DNA of 64,000 nt from Ahniella sp. (GTDB lineage: Bacteria > Pseudomonadota > Gammaproteobacteria > Xanthomonadales > Ahniellaceae). The position numbers and the translations under genes were made by a program. The notes beneath the pieces are model-generated. The model was not told where the DNA came from. It worked only from the letters and a program-made list of their open reading frames with translations, and made no database searches. The number at the start of each line of letters is the position of its first letter. The stretch's first letter is position 1. Below, one piece after another: positions 1 through 9,211 of the stretch. The stretch lies in the NCBI GenBank assembly GCA_016712105.1, contig JADJRU010000009.1, positions 62,001 through 126,000 of the forward strand, in the 5' to 3' direction.

Positions 1-380
1 CCCCGCTCCATGCTGGCCAGTTCGGCTTCATGGCTTTCCTGCTGTTTCAACTGTTGCTGTTCGACCTCGGCACGTGCATCCAGCAGGATGACGTCGATGC
101 CCTCATCGCCACGCAACCAGTGGACGTGCGCGATCCTGCCCCCGGCCAGTTCGACCGACGACAGTTCGCCCGAAACATCCGGATTCACGCCGAGAAACAG
201 GTCACGAACCGCATCGACAAGCTGATCGTGTTCGATATCTGCACGCCAATGTGCCACCGCGCCATGAAGACTCTTCAGCCCCCAGTCCGAACTGAACTGC
301 AGGTACAGGGGCTGCGCCCGTTCGAGCAGCACCGCGAACACATGTGATTCCAGCCGGGCGGCCGGGCCGGGCTCGGTCAT
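1..380 (-). CDS. N-terminal part of a sensor or cyclase protein, cut by window start
   Basis: An open minus-strand frame without stop starts at an ATG at 380 and leaves the window at base 1 (about 126 residues). The ATG overlaps the stop of the upstream small GTPase gene (ATGA), so the two are translationally coupled. The visible part looks like a PAS-type sensory fold: a hydrophobic core, a GGRIAHVHWL-like strand, then VILLDARAEVEQQQLKQQE leading into a helical linker. In related operons this position holds an adenylate cyclase or histidine kinase, but the output domain lies outside the window, so the class is inference. No start other than the coupled ATG is needed. Confidence 0.6.
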   Translation of the reverse strand, partial: MTEPGPAARLESHVFAVLLERAQPLYLQFSSDWGLKSLHGAVAHWRADIEHDQLVDAVRDLFLGVNPDVSGELSSVELAGGRIAHVHWLRGDEGIDVILLDARAEVEQQQLKQQESHEAELASMER

Positions 381-880
381 GTTTGCCGCCGCAGTTCCGC
401 TGCGAGATGTTCGAATGCCGCCTCGACCCCATCACCACTGAGCGCACTGGTCTCGAACACCGGCACTGTCTTGCGCAATTCGTTGAGCGTACTGGGCAGG
501 ATTTCCCATCGGTCGATCAGGTCGATCTTGTTGACGAGCACCACACAAGCCGGATCCTGCAGCAAGGATTTTGCCTGCATCATCAGATACAGCGCCGAAC
601 GCAGTGTGGGTTCTCGCGTGCCGTCGGCCACCAGCATCAGACCACTGGCACCGCGCAGATAGGTTTGATTCAAATGGTCGAGGGCACTCTTGCCGGCGAT
701 ATCCCAGATGACGAGCTTGCTCACGCCGCCGGCATGAGCCACTTCTTTCGAATCGACCTTGACGCCGACCGTGGTGAGGTACTTTTCGGAAAAGGTATTG
801 CGCACATAACGTCCGACCAGGCTGGTCTTGCCAACCCCAAAGTCGCCGAGCAAGCAGATTTTGCGTGCGAATTCGCTCAT
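377..880 (-). CDS. Rab/Ras-like small GTPase
   Basis: A 167-residue small GTPase of the Ras superfamily. The P-loop GDFGVGKTS is at about residues 12-20, the switch II motif WDIAG at about 59-63, the guanine-specificity motif NKID at about 117-120, and an SA motif (ETSALSG) at about 144-150. There is no C-terminal Cys prenylation signal, as expected in bacteria. It probably acts as a GTP-controlled switch in the cytosol. Start and stop overlap both neighbours by ATGA, so it is co-translated with the OmpA-like membrane protein upstream and the sensor or cyclase downstream. Effector and GAP are not identifiable from sequence. Confidence 0.9.
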   Translation of the reverse strand: MSEFARKICLLGDFGVGKTSLVGRYVRNTFSEKYLTTVGVKVDSKEVAHAGGVSKLVIWDIAGKSALDHLNQTYLRGASGLMLVADGTREPTLRSALYLMMQAKSLLQDPACVVLVNKIDLIDRWEILPSTLNELRKTVPVFETSALSGDGVEAAFEHLAAELRRQT

Positions 881-2709
881 GGCGGATCAATCCACTCCAG
901 TTGCACGAGGGCAGCCCGTTGTCTGAGTGTAGCCAAATCCAGGGGCGCTTCGACAAGCTGCCACAACGAGTCGGGTCGATTGCCCAGACGGGCCGACAAT
1001 CCACGGCACAGCCATTCGGCACGCTCGCGTTCCAGGCGGCGATTATCGGTCTCGGCACCACTTGGGTCACTCAGACCCAGGCACACCACGCGCACACGCA
1101 AGCCGCCCGACTCGAGTGCTGGCAGCAGGCCTGCAAGATGATCCGCCAGGGTATCCAGACCCAAACCATCACCGGCCTCACCTTGGTCGAACGACACTGA
1201 CTTTCCGCGTAATGTCCGGTTGATGCGAGCCAGTTCCTCCGAACGATCCGCGACGAGCTGGGACAGATCGAGCAGATCCGACCATCCTTGCCGCCCATGC
1301 AGGACGCGGACACTTTCGATCCAGCTGTGCGACGCCACCCCGGAAAGTGAGGTGCGAATCCCGTCTGACGAAGCAGTGACGTCTTTTGGCCACGGACCCA
1401 GCGATGCCAGTGCAGCAGGCCAATCGGCCTGCACACCAGTCAGGTCGAGGACAACACCGCCCGCCAGATCCTGCGCACGGCTGTGCAGCGCCCGCCACAG
1501 TTCGGGCGACACCGTACCAGTCAGCACCAACCGATCCGATGTGATGTTCGAGGTCAGCGATTCCGGCAGGTCCAGCCGTCGGCGCATTCGCTCGAGCACC
1601 ATCGCGGGTTCGGCGGAAACGATGGCCTGTTCCCTCACGGAAACACCCACATGTTCCGGCAATCGTGATTGCACCAGCGGCAAAACGACCGGCGCCAGGG
1701 GATCGCGCAGCACTTGCAGACTGATCGACCACCACGGCAAGGATGAGACGTCCGTCACCTCCAGTCCGGGCGTTTGATCGAGACCAGCCACCAGGTTCGC
1801 CACGCGCTGTTGCCACTGCCAGATCAGGACACCCGCAGCGAGCACCAGCACGGTGATCCCGATTGTTGCCAGCATCACCGGCCGCAATGACGGTTCAACC
1901 TGCGCTTCAGCACGAATGGCCTTCAGGTCGGACGGCGTCAGCGCCTCCTTCAAACCCGGCAACGAACCCAACTCCTCTGGCCCGACGCCCAATTGGTCGC
2001 CGTATTGTTCGTGCACCCGCTCCAGGCGCACGATCAACTCCTGTTTCAATGATTCGGGCGGTACGCCGCGGATCAGTGCCGCCAGATTCGCACGCGGGCC
2101 ACGCAGCACCCACAGCAGGTGTTCGCCCACTGTCGCCGATGACAACTCAGCTTCACCGGCGCCGACGGAATCGCGCACGAAGTCGCCGATGGCCGTGAGC
2201 ATGCCGGCGACCGCATCGGCATCCAGATCGGGCAAACCCGCTACGGATTCGCGATCCAGAATGAGTCCACTCTCGCGCTGGATCAGGAACAGATGGTCCA
2301 CCTGATACAACAAACTGTGCCGCAAGGCGACGGTGGCATACGACACACCGAGGCGACGGGCTTCAAGCCGCCATTTCAGGCCACGCCAGGTCAGTGAGCT
2401 TTCGAAGATCTGATTCAGGTCCTGCGACACGGCTCGCAAGTATTCGGCAATCGATCGGCGAATCGCCGGCATGATGACCGGGAACAGCGCGTCGACGAGC
2501 TGCTGCTTGCGTGCCTGGACCGCGCCACCGAGTGCTTCGGCAACCGGATGTGCCAGTGCCGCAGCCAGTGCAACAGGATGATCCTGCTGGGCTTGCCCGA
2601 TCAGTTTCGGAAGATCGTCTGAAAGTTGGGCGCGCCCCTGCTCGAGGCCGTCGAGCCGCCGCTGCTCGGCTTCCAGCAGCAGGTGCTTGAGTCGGTCGAA
2701 ATCGTTCAT
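877..2709 (-). CDS. OmpA-like inner-membrane protein of the GTPase operon
   Basis: A 610-residue protein with a long helical N-terminal cytoplasmic part, a single membrane segment at about residues 278-296 (LATIGITVLVLAAGVLIW), and a C-terminal periplasmic half ending in an OmpA/MotB-like region: VRVVCLGLSDPSG, then an NRRLERERAEWL helix. That arrangement suggests a membrane protein that could bind peptidoglycan and report to the cytosol. It overlaps the GTPase gene by ATGA. The N-terminal region may be the contact for the GTPase or for the coiled-coil protein upstream; this is inference from gene order. The peptidoglycan-binding consensus is weak. Confidence 0.7.
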   Translation of the reverse strand: MNDFDRLKHLLLEAEQRRLDGLEQGRAQLSDDLPKLIGQAQQDHPVALAAALAHPVAEALGGAVQARKQQLVDALFPVIMPAIRRSIAEYLRAVSQDLNQIFESSLTWRGLKWRLEARRLGVSYATVALRHSLLYQVDHLFLIQRESGLILDRESVAGLPDLDADAVAGMLTAIGDFVRDSVGAGEAELSSATVGEHLLWVLRGPRANLAALIRGVPPESLKQELIVRLERVHEQYGDQLGVGPEELGSLPGLKEALTPSDLKAIRAEAQVEPSLRPVMLATIGITVLVLAAGVLIWQWQQRVANLVAGLDQTPGLEVTDVSSLPWWSISLQVLRDPLAPVVLPLVQSRLPEHVGVSVREQAIVSAEPAMVLERMRRRLDLPESLTSNITSDRLVLTGTVSPELWRALHSRAQDLAGGVVLDLTGVQADWPAALASLGPWPKDVTASSDGIRTSLSGVASHSWIESVRVLHGRQGWSDLLDLSQLVADRSEELARINRTLRGKSVSFDQGEAGDGLGLDTLADHLAGLLPALESGGLRVRVVCLGLSDPSGAETDNRRLERERAEWLCRGLSARLGNRPDSLWQLVEAPLDLATLRQRAALVQLEWIDPP

Positions 2710-2755
2710 CGCGGAAGGACCGCTGCCTCGCTGAAGCGCCCTGGCGCACGGCCGT

Positions 2756-3334
2756 CTATTTCACGACACCCAGATCAAACTGACCCTTGAGCCTTAATGC
2801 CACTTCCGCAAGCATGCCCGCCAGATCTTCCCGGGAGACCTTGTCGCGTCGCAGTTCTTCGCGTGTTTGCCCGAGTGCACCGTCGGCGCGTTCTCCCGCC
2901 ACTTTCAGCGCGGTCTGAAGATCGGCCAACACAGCACGTAGTCGCTCATCGGTTGCGGCCAAATCGGATTGCAGGTTCGAGATCGACGCGTTCACTTCCG
3001 AACGCTGCGTCCGAGACGCCTGCTGATGCCGCGACTCCAGATCGTCGAGGCTTTGGCCCCGATCCTGCACTTCCTGGCGAAGGGCCTTGTGCAGTCGATC
3101 GAACTGTTCGTCCATGCGCTTTTCCAGCGCAGACACCCGGCTATCGAAATCGGACCGCAGACGCGCGGCATCCTGTTCCAGACGACTGCTGAGCTCGCCA
3201 AAGCGGCGCTCGTAGTCGCGCATCTGTCCGCCAAACAGAATATCGCGGATCTGATCGACGTTGCGGTCACCGCCGGCTTCGGCGCGGGCGTCCGCAGGCT
3301 GTTCCTTGGATTCCACCGACTGTGCCTTGTTCAC
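2756..3334 (-). CDS. coiled-coil protein of the GTPase operon
   Basis: A 192-residue hydrophilic protein, almost wholly predicted coiled coil from about residue 35 onward (ERRFGELSSRLEQDAARL, then heptads rich in Arg, Glu, Gln and Leu). No signal peptide or membrane segment. It lies 46 bp upstream of the OmpA-like gene and 128 bp downstream of the response regulator, on the same strand. A scaffold or adaptor role between regulator and GTPase is inference from context. I do not recognise a named family beyond the coiled coil. Confidence 0.7.
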   Translation of the reverse strand: MNKAQSVESKEQPADARAEAGGDRNVDQIRDILFGGQMRDYERRFGELSSRLEQDAARLRSDFDSRVSALEKRMDEQFDRLHKALRQEVQDRGQSLDDLESRHQQASRTQRSEVNASISNLQSDLAATDERLRAVLADLQTALKVAGERADGALGQTREELRRDKVSREDLAGMLAEVALRLKGQFDLGVVK

Positions 3335-3462
3335 CGAAGTCTCCCGATCGAACGATTCGCCCAGACCTGCCCCATCAGCCTATGCCGGCTCGCTGACGCG
3401 AGCCGCATGGGATAACCCTGTGTGCCACTGCTTCACTGACCGGGGCTTGGCCCCGGCAGGCC

Positions 3463-4167
3463 CTACTTGATCTGTTCGAGACGGTAGCCGTGCTGGTAGA
3501 CCGCACTCAATACCCAACCATTTTCCCCACCCATCCCGAGCTTTTTGCGAAGACGGCTGACGTGGGTATCGACTGTGCGTGTGTTCACGTCGGCACTGAG
3601 ATTCCAGACGTTTTCGAGCAAGGACTCTCGGCTGACGATGCGGCCATGACGACGGAACAGGTAACACGCCAGATCGAACTCGCGGTCGGTCAATTCGATC
3701 TTGTCGTTCTTCACCGAAATCTGGCGACGGTCGAGGTTGATATCGTACGGTTCAAGTTCCTTGATCCAGGTGTTGTCCTGAACGGCCAGGCCACTCCGGC
3801 GCAGGACCGCATTGGTGCGCGCCACCAGTTCAGCCTGTTTTGCGGGCTTCGAAATGTAGTCATCGGCACCCGCCTGCAGGCCGGAGACAACATCCGTTTC
3901 GGAAATGCGGGCGGTCAGGAAAATGACCGGCAACTTGCTGTGTGCCGACTGGCGGATCCACTCCAGCACTTCGAGGCCCGAGCCTTCACCGAGTACCCAA
4001 TCCAGCAGCAGGATGTCGATCGATTCGGCACCGAGCTTGCGCCGGAAATCCTTGGTGTCCGGGAACCAGCGTACCTGGAAGCCGGCTGCTTCGAGCCAGG
4101 CCTGGTAAAGCTGGGCCTGCTCGGTGTCATCCTCCAGGAGGCCGACAATGACTGAGTTTCTGGACAT
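3463..4167 (-). CDS. OmpR/PhoB-family response regulator
   Basis: A 234-residue response regulator. The N-terminal receiver domain (about 7-125) has the acidic pair EDD at 12-14, the phospho-acceptor Asp in LLLDWV, T in FLTAR and Lys in SKPAK. The C-terminal winged helix (about 135-232) has the usual ELTDREFDLACYLFRRHGRIVSRESLL and TVDTHVSRLRKKLG segments. It should bind DNA as a phosphorylation-dependent dimer. No histidine kinase is next to it; the partly visible sensor gene at the window start is a candidate partner. It heads the minus-strand operon with the coiled-coil, OmpA-like and GTPase genes. Confidence 0.9.
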   Translation of the reverse strand: MSRNSVIVGLLEDDTEQAQLYQAWLEAAGFQVRWFPDTKDFRRKLGAESIDILLLDWVLGEGSGLEVLEWIRQSAHSKLPVIFLTARISETDVVSGLQAGADDYISKPAKQAELVARTNAVLRRSGLAVQDNTWIKELEPYDINLDRRQISVKNDKIELTDREFDLACYLFRRHGRIVSRESLLENVWNLSADVNTRTVDTHVSRLRKKLGMGGENGWVLSAVYQHGYRLEQIK

Positions 4168-4195
4168 GGAGTTCTCCGCTTTCCCGGCGAGTGGT

Positions 4196-4405
4196 TCAGT
4201 TGACGACGAAGCTGATTTTCATGTTGACCCGCCACTCGACAACCTTGCCGTCGTCGCTGGTCACCACGTTGATTTCGTTGACCCAGGCGCCTTTGATGAG
4301 CTTGACGGTCTTGGCTACTTTCTTGATGCCCTGTTGCACTGCATCTTCGATGCCCTTCGGCGATGACGAGCTGATTTCGATGACTTTTGCAATGGTATGT
4401 GCCAT
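4196..4405 (-). CDS. dodecin flavin-binding protein
   Basis: A 69-residue protein matching the dodecin family in length and pattern: MAHTIAKVIEISSSSPKGIE, then a helix with DAVQQGIKKVAKT and the conserved WVNEINVVTSDDGKVVEWRV strand region. Dodecins form hollow dodecamers that store riboflavin, FMN or FAD in the cytosol. The Trp in AWVNE is the residue that normally stacks on the isoalloxazine ring. It lies 28 bp upstream of the response regulator on the same strand but is probably functionally separate. Confidence 0.92.
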   Translation of the reverse strand: MAHTIAKVIEISSSSPKGIEDAVQQGIKKVAKTVKLIKGAWVNEINVVTSDDGKVVEWRVNMKISFVVN

Positions 4406-4482
4406 GACGCGCCGAGCCTCTCGTTGGATGTAGGTCGTGCCCCGAGTGTAGCAAAACGATTCGTGCAGACAACGGCTTACGA

Positions 4483-4504
4483 ACCAAACTTAAGGAGTTT
4501 GGTT
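4483..4504 (-). terminator. hairpin after xrtH
   Basis: An 8-bp inverted repeat ACCAAACT/AGTTTGGT with a short loop, in the gap between the end of the exosortase gene (4548) and the dodecin start (4405). It is placed like a terminator for xrtH on the minus strand; no long T-run follows, so this is a moderate call. Confidence 0.4.
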
Positions 4505-4547
4505 GATATTCGCGATGGATCGAGCCCGATCCGGCAAGTGAAGCCGA

Positions 4548-5045
4548 TCAGGCTGCGGCGAGCGGACGACCCGGTTTCGGCAGATAACGCAACCAGACCA
4601 ACCAGACGACCAGTGCATCGATGATGATCAGTGCCTGCCACAGGTACAGATGGAACCATTCGAACCAGGTGTGGCTCCATTGGCCCAGATAGAACAGGCT
4701 GATGATACGAACCACGTTCAAGGACTGGATCGCGACGAAACCGATCGCGAAGCCGACCATCCGGTGTTTCCAAGGTGCCGGGAAAGCAAGAACCGCCGCC
4801 ACCAGAATGATGACCGCCTCGACACCATTGCAGCCACGCTCGATCGACACGGCAAAGCCGCTTTGCGCTTGAATGACCTTGCCGTAGGTAACGACCGAGT
4901 CGTCGAATACCTGAATGAGCCAGGTGCAGAACCGAGCCAGTTGCTCGGTGAAAGGAATGATCACGTGGTCTTCGACGGGCTTGATCACTTCAAGACCGAA
5001 CAGGACCATCAGGTACACGAGGAAGAGCACAGCGAAACGAATCAT
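4548..5045 (-). CDS. xrtH: exosortase H (IPTL-CTERM type)
   Basis: A polytopic inner-membrane protein of about 165 residues from the ATG at 5045 (an in-frame start at 5132 would add 29 residues of low-complexity sequence). It has the exosortase active-site signature: Cys in VSIERGCNGVEA, Arg in LNVVRIISLF and His in WFHLYLWQ. Exosortases remove a C-terminal sorting tail from secreted proteins, as sortases do in Gram-positives; XrtH is the version that pairs with IPTLxxWG-type tails. A matching tail (PIPTLSLPALLL) is at the end of the gene at 47850-48933 in this window, which supports the assignment. Confidence 0.88.
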   Translation of the reverse strand: MIRFAVLFLVYLMVLFGLEVIKPVEDHVIIPFTEQLARFCTWLIQVFDDSVVTYGKVIQAQSGFAVSIERGCNGVEAVIILVAAVLAFPAPWKHRMVGFAIGFVAIQSLNVVRIISLFYLGQWSHTWFEWFHLYLWQALIIIDALVVWLVWLRYLPKPGRPLAAA

Positions 5046-5215
5046 GGCAACAAAGGACAGCTTGGCCGCGGCAGCAGGGATCAATAATGCTAGCATTCCT
5101 GATTGTCCGATTTGCGAGCGATCTGTGAGCATGAAGCGCCACCCTGCCGGCTCAAACCGAATCCACCCTGCACCGCGGGCCTGAACCGCCGTCGTCCGCG
5201 CGAGTACCCGGCCGC

Positions 5216-5758
5216 ATGAATCCCGCGACCAACCTGTTCCTGATCGGCCCCATGGGCGCCGGCAAAACCACGCTTGGCAAACGTCTGGCGGAACACTTTC
5301 ACCTCCGTTTCATCGATCTCGACGACGAGATCGAGAAACGGTGTGGTGTGCCGGTGAGCACGGTGTTTGAAATCGAGGGTGAGGCAGGTTTCCGCCAGCG
5401 CGAACGCAAATGCCTCGAAGAGGCCAGCGCCCTGGACGGCATCGTTCTGGCAACGGGCGGCGGCAGCGTGCTGTTGCCCGAGAATCGGGACCGACTGCGT
5501 GCCCGGGGCTTCGTGCTCTACCTGCCGACGTCGGTCGACCAGCAGTTGCACCGCCTTGCCCGTGACCGCAAGCGCCCCTTGCTGCAGGCGCCCGACCGTC
5601 GCGAGCGATTGAGTACCATGGCGACCTTGCGTGGCCCGCTCTACGAATCAACGGCCGACCATCGCCTGGAAGCCGATTCCAATCATGTCCAGCGTGTCTT
5701 CGAGTGCGCACTGGTGCAACTGGCCGCCCATTGGCGCCAAAGTGAACCCACCTCATGA
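5216..5758 (+). CDS. aroK: shikimate kinase
   Basis: A 180-residue shikimate kinase, phosphorylating shikimate with ATP in the aromatic amino acid pathway. Visible motifs are the Walker A GPMGAGKTTLGK at about residues 12-23, the substrate-binding DLDDEIE at about 35-41, GEAGFRQRE at about 56-64, and GGGSVL at about 82-87 (shikimate site). It overlaps the downstream aroB by four bases (ATGA), the usual aroKB pairing. Confidence 0.95.
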   Translation: MNPATNLFLIGPMGAGKTTLGKRLAEHFHLRFIDLDDEIEKRCGVPVSTVFEIEGEAGFRQRERKCLEEASALDGIVLATGGGSVLLPENRDRLRARGFVLYLPTSVDQQLHRLARDRKRPLLQAPDRRERLSTMATLRGPLYESTADHRLEADSNHVQRVFECALVQLAAHWRQSEPTS

Positions 5759-6858
5759 ACATCATCAGCCGCGCCGAGCCAGGCCTGAGCCATCGTTTGG
5801 CCGTCGATCTGGGTGAACGCTCCTATCCCATCATCATCGGCAACCGCTTACTCGGGGCCGATCGACTGCGCGCCCACCTGGACGGCCGCAAGGTCCTGGT
5901 GGTCAGCAACGACACCGTGGCGCCGCTCTACTTGCAGCATGTCCTGGCCGATCTCGAAGGCCTGGACGTGGCCACCTGCATCATTCCAGACGGTGAATCG
6001 GAAAAGACCTGGACACGCGCCGCCGACATGCTCGCAGCGCTCGCCAGCCTTCGAGCCGGTCGCGATGCCACGATCGTGGCGTTGGGTGGAGGGGTAATCG
6101 GCGACATGGCCGGATTTGCTGCATCCATCTGGATGCGCGGCATCGAGTTCCTGCAAATTCCCACCACGCTGCTGGCCATGGTCGATTCTTCCGTCGGCGG
6201 CAAAACCGCAGTGAACTTGCCGCAAGGCAAGAATCTGGTCGGTGCGTTCCATCAGCCACGTGCGGTCATCGCCGACCTGGACACCCTCCGCACCCTGCCG
6301 GAGCGCGAATTCCGTGCCGGCATTGCCGAAGCCATCAAATACGGCGCGATCGTCGATGCCGGGCTGTTCGAATGGTATGAACGGGAATTGGACGCCATCC
6401 TGGCGCGGGATCCCGCGGCATTGCTTGAAGTCGTCAAGACCAGCTGCACGATCAAGGCCGACATTGTCCGTCGCGACGAACACGAACACGGGGACCGTGC
6501 CCTGCTCAATTTCGGCCATACCTACGGCCACGCCATTGAGACCCTCGGTGGTTATACGCGGTTCCTGCATGGCGAGGCCGTGGCCATCGGCATGGTCCTT
6601 GCCGCACAACTGTCGGCAAACCTCGGGATGGCCGATGAATCCGCACTGCGGCGGCTTCAGAGCCTGCTTGAGCGCGCGGGTTTACCGGTCAACCGTCCGA
6701 CAGACATGACACCTGCCGCGATGCTGGACGCCATGCGCCTCGACAAGAAAGTGCAGAACGGCAAACTGCGCCTGATCCTGTGGCGCGGTATCGGACAGGC
6801 CGAAATCTGCGCAGGGGTTGCCGAAGCCGACATTCTTGCCGGCCTCGACCCGACCTGA
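5755..6858 (+). CDS. aroB: 3-dehydroquinate synthase
   Basis: A 367-residue dehydroquinate synthase, converting DAHP to 3-dehydroquinate with NAD+ and a divalent metal. The NAD-binding glycine motif VALGGGVIGDMAGF is at about residues 104-117, the conserved VDSSVGGKTAVN at about 142-153, and the metal-binding NFGHTYGHAIE at about 252-262. Length and motif order are typical. It is coupled to aroK. The downstream neighbour is convergent and ends 20 bp away. Confidence 0.95.
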   Translation: MNIISRAEPGLSHRLAVDLGERSYPIIIGNRLLGADRLRAHLDGRKVLVVSNDTVAPLYLQHVLADLEGLDVATCIIPDGESEKTWTRAADMLAALASLRAGRDATIVALGGGVIGDMAGFAASIWMRGIEFLQIPTTLLAMVDSSVGGKTAVNLPQGKNLVGAFHQPRAVIADLDTLRTLPEREFRAGIAEAIKYGAIVDAGLFEWYERELDAILARDPAALLEVVKTSCTIKADIVRRDEHEHGDRALLNFGHTYGHAIETLGGYTRFLHGEAVAIGMVLAAQLSANLGMADESALRRLQSLLERAGLPVNRPTDMTPAAMLDAMRLDKKVQNGKLRLILWRGIGQAEICAGVAEADILAGLDPT

Positions 6859-6877
6859 AGGCAGGTTTGCCTCTGCC

Positions 6878-8098
6878 CTATCGTTTCGGCATGAACCGCG
6901 CCAGTTCGTTCTTGGCGATCGCGGCACGGTGCACTTCATCCGGGCCGTCGGCGATCCGCAGGGACCGCGCCTGCATGTAGAAGTCCGCCAGCGGCCAATC
7001 ATCGGACAATCCAGCCGCACCAAACGCCTGGATGGCCAGATCGATGGCGTCACAGGCAAGTTTGGGTGCCACCACCTTGATCATCGCGATCTCGTTCTTC
7101 GCGACCTTGTTGCCGACGGTATCCATCATCCACGCCGCCTTGAGCGTGAGCAGACGAGCCTGCTCGATGCCGCAGCGCAGGTCACCGATCCGTTCGTGCC
7201 AGATCGACTGGGTGGCGATCGGTTTGCCAAACGCCACGCGCGATACCAAACGCTGACACATCAGTTCCATGACCCGCTCGGCCACGCCGATCAGTCGCAT
7301 GCAGTGATGGATGCGCCCCGGTCCCAACCGGCCCTGAGCGATCTCGAAGCCCCGACCTTCACCGAGCAGCACGGCATCGAGTGGTACCCGCACATCGACG
7401 AACTCGATCTCGCAGTGGCCATGGGGTGCATCGTCGAGGCCAAAAACAGGCAGCGGCCGGAGGACCTTGAGTCCAGGGGTGTCGGCCGGCACCAGGACCA
7501 TACTTTGCTGCTGGTGCGGGTTTGCCGACGGATCCGTCTTGCCCATGACGATATACACGGCGCAGCGAGGATCGCCCGCACCGGAGATCCACCATTTGCG
7601 CCCATTGATGCGGTAGCCGTCGCCATCACGCTCGATGCGCGTTTCGATGTTTGTCGCGTCACTGGAGGCGACCTGGGGTTCGGTCATCGCAAAGGCCGAA
7701 CGGATCCGACCCTCCAGCAAAGGCGCCAACCAACGCTGCTGCTGCGCCGGTGTCGCGTACCGCGCCAGCACTTCCATGTTGCCGGTGTCCGGTGCCGAGC
7801 AATTGAAGACTTCGCTGGCCCAGAACACGCGGCCCATTTCTTCGGCGAGCGGCGCATATTCGAAGTTGCCGAGCCCGGCCCCATGCTCCGAGTCGGGCAG
7901 GAACAGATTCCACAGCCCGGCCGCACGCGCTTTCGGCTTCAGCTCCTCGATCAGCCGCGTCGGCGTCCAGCGCTGCCCCGCCGCCGTATTGGTGTTCACC
8001 TCGGCACGAAATTCGCGTTCCCTCGGCAAGATCTCGGCTGCCATGAAGGCACGCAGCCGCTGCAGATAGTCCTGGCATCGTTCCGTATAAATCATCAT
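6878..8098 (-). CDS. acyl-CoA dehydrogenase family protein
   Basis: A 406-residue flavoenzyme of the acyl-CoA dehydrogenase family. The FAD-contact segment FAMTEPQVASSDATN is at about residues 137-151, with INGRKWWISGAGDPR following; the central strand-rich domain and the C-terminal helix bundle (AAGLSDDWPLADFYMQ, RIADGPDEVHR) are complete. It oxidises acyl-CoA thioesters in beta-oxidation-like pathways. The adjacent upstream gene is an APH-like protein; together they resemble the two halves of eukaryotic ACAD10/ACAD11, which act on 4-hydroxy fatty acids. That specific substrate is inference. Confidence 0.9.
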   Translation of the reverse strand: MMIYTERCQDYLQRLRAFMAAEILPREREFRAEVNTNTAAGQRWTPTRLIEELKPKARAAGLWNLFLPDSEHGAGLGNFEYAPLAEEMGRVFWASEVFNCSAPDTGNMEVLARYATPAQQQRWLAPLLEGRIRSAFAMTEPQVASSDATNIETRIERDGDGYRINGRKWWISGAGDPRCAVYIVMGKTDPSANPHQQQSMVLVPADTPGLKVLRPLPVFGLDDAPHGHCEIEFVDVRVPLDAVLLGEGRGFEIAQGRLGPGRIHHCMRLIGVAERVMELMCQRLVSRVAFGKPIATQSIWHERIGDLRCGIEQARLLTLKAAWMMDTVGNKVAKNEIAMIKVVAPKLACDAIDLAIQAFGAAGLSDDWPLADFYMQARSLRIADGPDEVHRAAIAKNELARFMPKR

Positions 8099-8101
8099 GG
8101 C

Positions 8102-9136
8102 TCAGCTCCGTTCCGCAAAAGACCAGCCCAGCGCCGCGATCCGCGCCGCCAACGCACCCTGCTCCGCCGCTTTGCTGCTGGCAGCCGTGCCGTCGAGAAC
8201 CCGCTTGGCGATTCCCTGGGAAATGGCGGCCAGGCGGAACAGGTTGTAGGCCAGATAAAAATTGAAGTGTTCGATCGGTGGCAAGCCGCGTGCCTTGGCA
8301 TAGGCTTCGAGATAGTCGGACAAGGCTGGAATTCCGAGGGCACCCAGATCCAATCCCGCCAAACCACGCATCACACCGGGCGGGGTGAACCAGCCAAGAC
8401 AGTTGTACGCAAAATCGGCGAGCGGATCGCCGAGGGTCGACAACTCCCAATCCAGCACGGCTTTCACCTCCAGCGTTTCGGCATCAAAAATCAGATTGTC
8501 GAGCCGAAAATCACCATGGACCAAACGAGTTTCGGACACGGCCGGCACATGGGCCGGCAACCATTCCAGCAAACGGTCCATGGCGGCGATGGGTTCGGTC
8601 ACCGAAGCCTGATACTGCTTGCTCCAGCGGCCGATCTGCCGCTCGAAAAAATTACCCGGTTTGGCGTAGTCGGACAACCCGATGGTGTCCGGATCCAACT
8701 CATGCAAAGCCGCGATCGTGCGGTTCATGCCCAGAAACACGGCCCGACGCTGATCGGGTTGCAGATCCGGCAGGCGCGGATCGAAAAACACTCGGCCGGG
8801 CACGTGGGCCATGAGGTAAAACGCGAATCCGACCACCGATTCATCTTCGTTCAGATGGACCGGCCGGGCGACCGGGACGCTGCTGCCATAGAGCGCACCG
8901 AGCACACGGAATTCGCGTTCGATCGCGTGTGCCGACGGCAACAACCTGGCGACCGGGCCGGGTTTGCAACGCATGACCCAGTCGGCATGGGCAAGCCTCA
9001 GGCGGTAGGTCGGATTCGATTGGCCGCCCTCGAATCGCTCTATGGTGTCGATCTTCCCGCCGCCCGGGCAATGGGCGTCGAGATGGCGCTGCAGCAAAGT
9101 ACGCAATTCTGGGGAAGAAACAAGATCAACTGCCAT
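8102..9136 (-). CDS. APH-like phosphotransferase paired with acyl-CoA dehydrogenase
   Basis: About 344 residues from the ATG at 9136, chosen because GGAG lies 7 bp upstream. Aminoglycoside phosphotransferase/kinase fold: the catalytic loop VHGDFRLDNLIF is at about 200-211 and the metal-binding DWELSTLGDPLAD at about 225-237. It ends 4 bp from the acyl-CoA dehydrogenase gene on the same strand. In ACAD10/11-type systems the kinase domain phosphorylates a hydroxyacyl-CoA before the dehydrogenase acts; here this is inferred from pairing. An antibiotic-modifying role is unlikely. Confidence 0.85.
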   Translation of the reverse strand: MAVDLVSSPELRTLLQRHLDAHCPGGGKIDTIERFEGGQSNPTYRLRLAHADWVMRCKPGPVARLLPSAHAIEREFRVLGALYGSSVPVARPVHLNEDESVVGFAFYLMAHVPGRVFFDPRLPDLQPDQRRAVFLGMNRTIAALHELDPDTIGLSDYAKPGNFFERQIGRWSKQYQASVTEPIAAMDRLLEWLPAHVPAVSETRLVHGDFRLDNLIFDAETLEVKAVLDWELSTLGDPLADFAYNCLGWFTPPGVMRGLAGLDLGALGIPALSDYLEAYAKARGLPPIEHFNFYLAYNLFRLAAISQGIAKRVLDGTAASSKAAEQGALAARIAALGWSFAERS

Positions 9137-9211
9137 AAGCACTCCGGCACGGCGGGGAGCCGAGTGTATTCGGAACCGACAGGCCTTCCCCGAGCCCGGT
9201 CAAAAGCTTTT

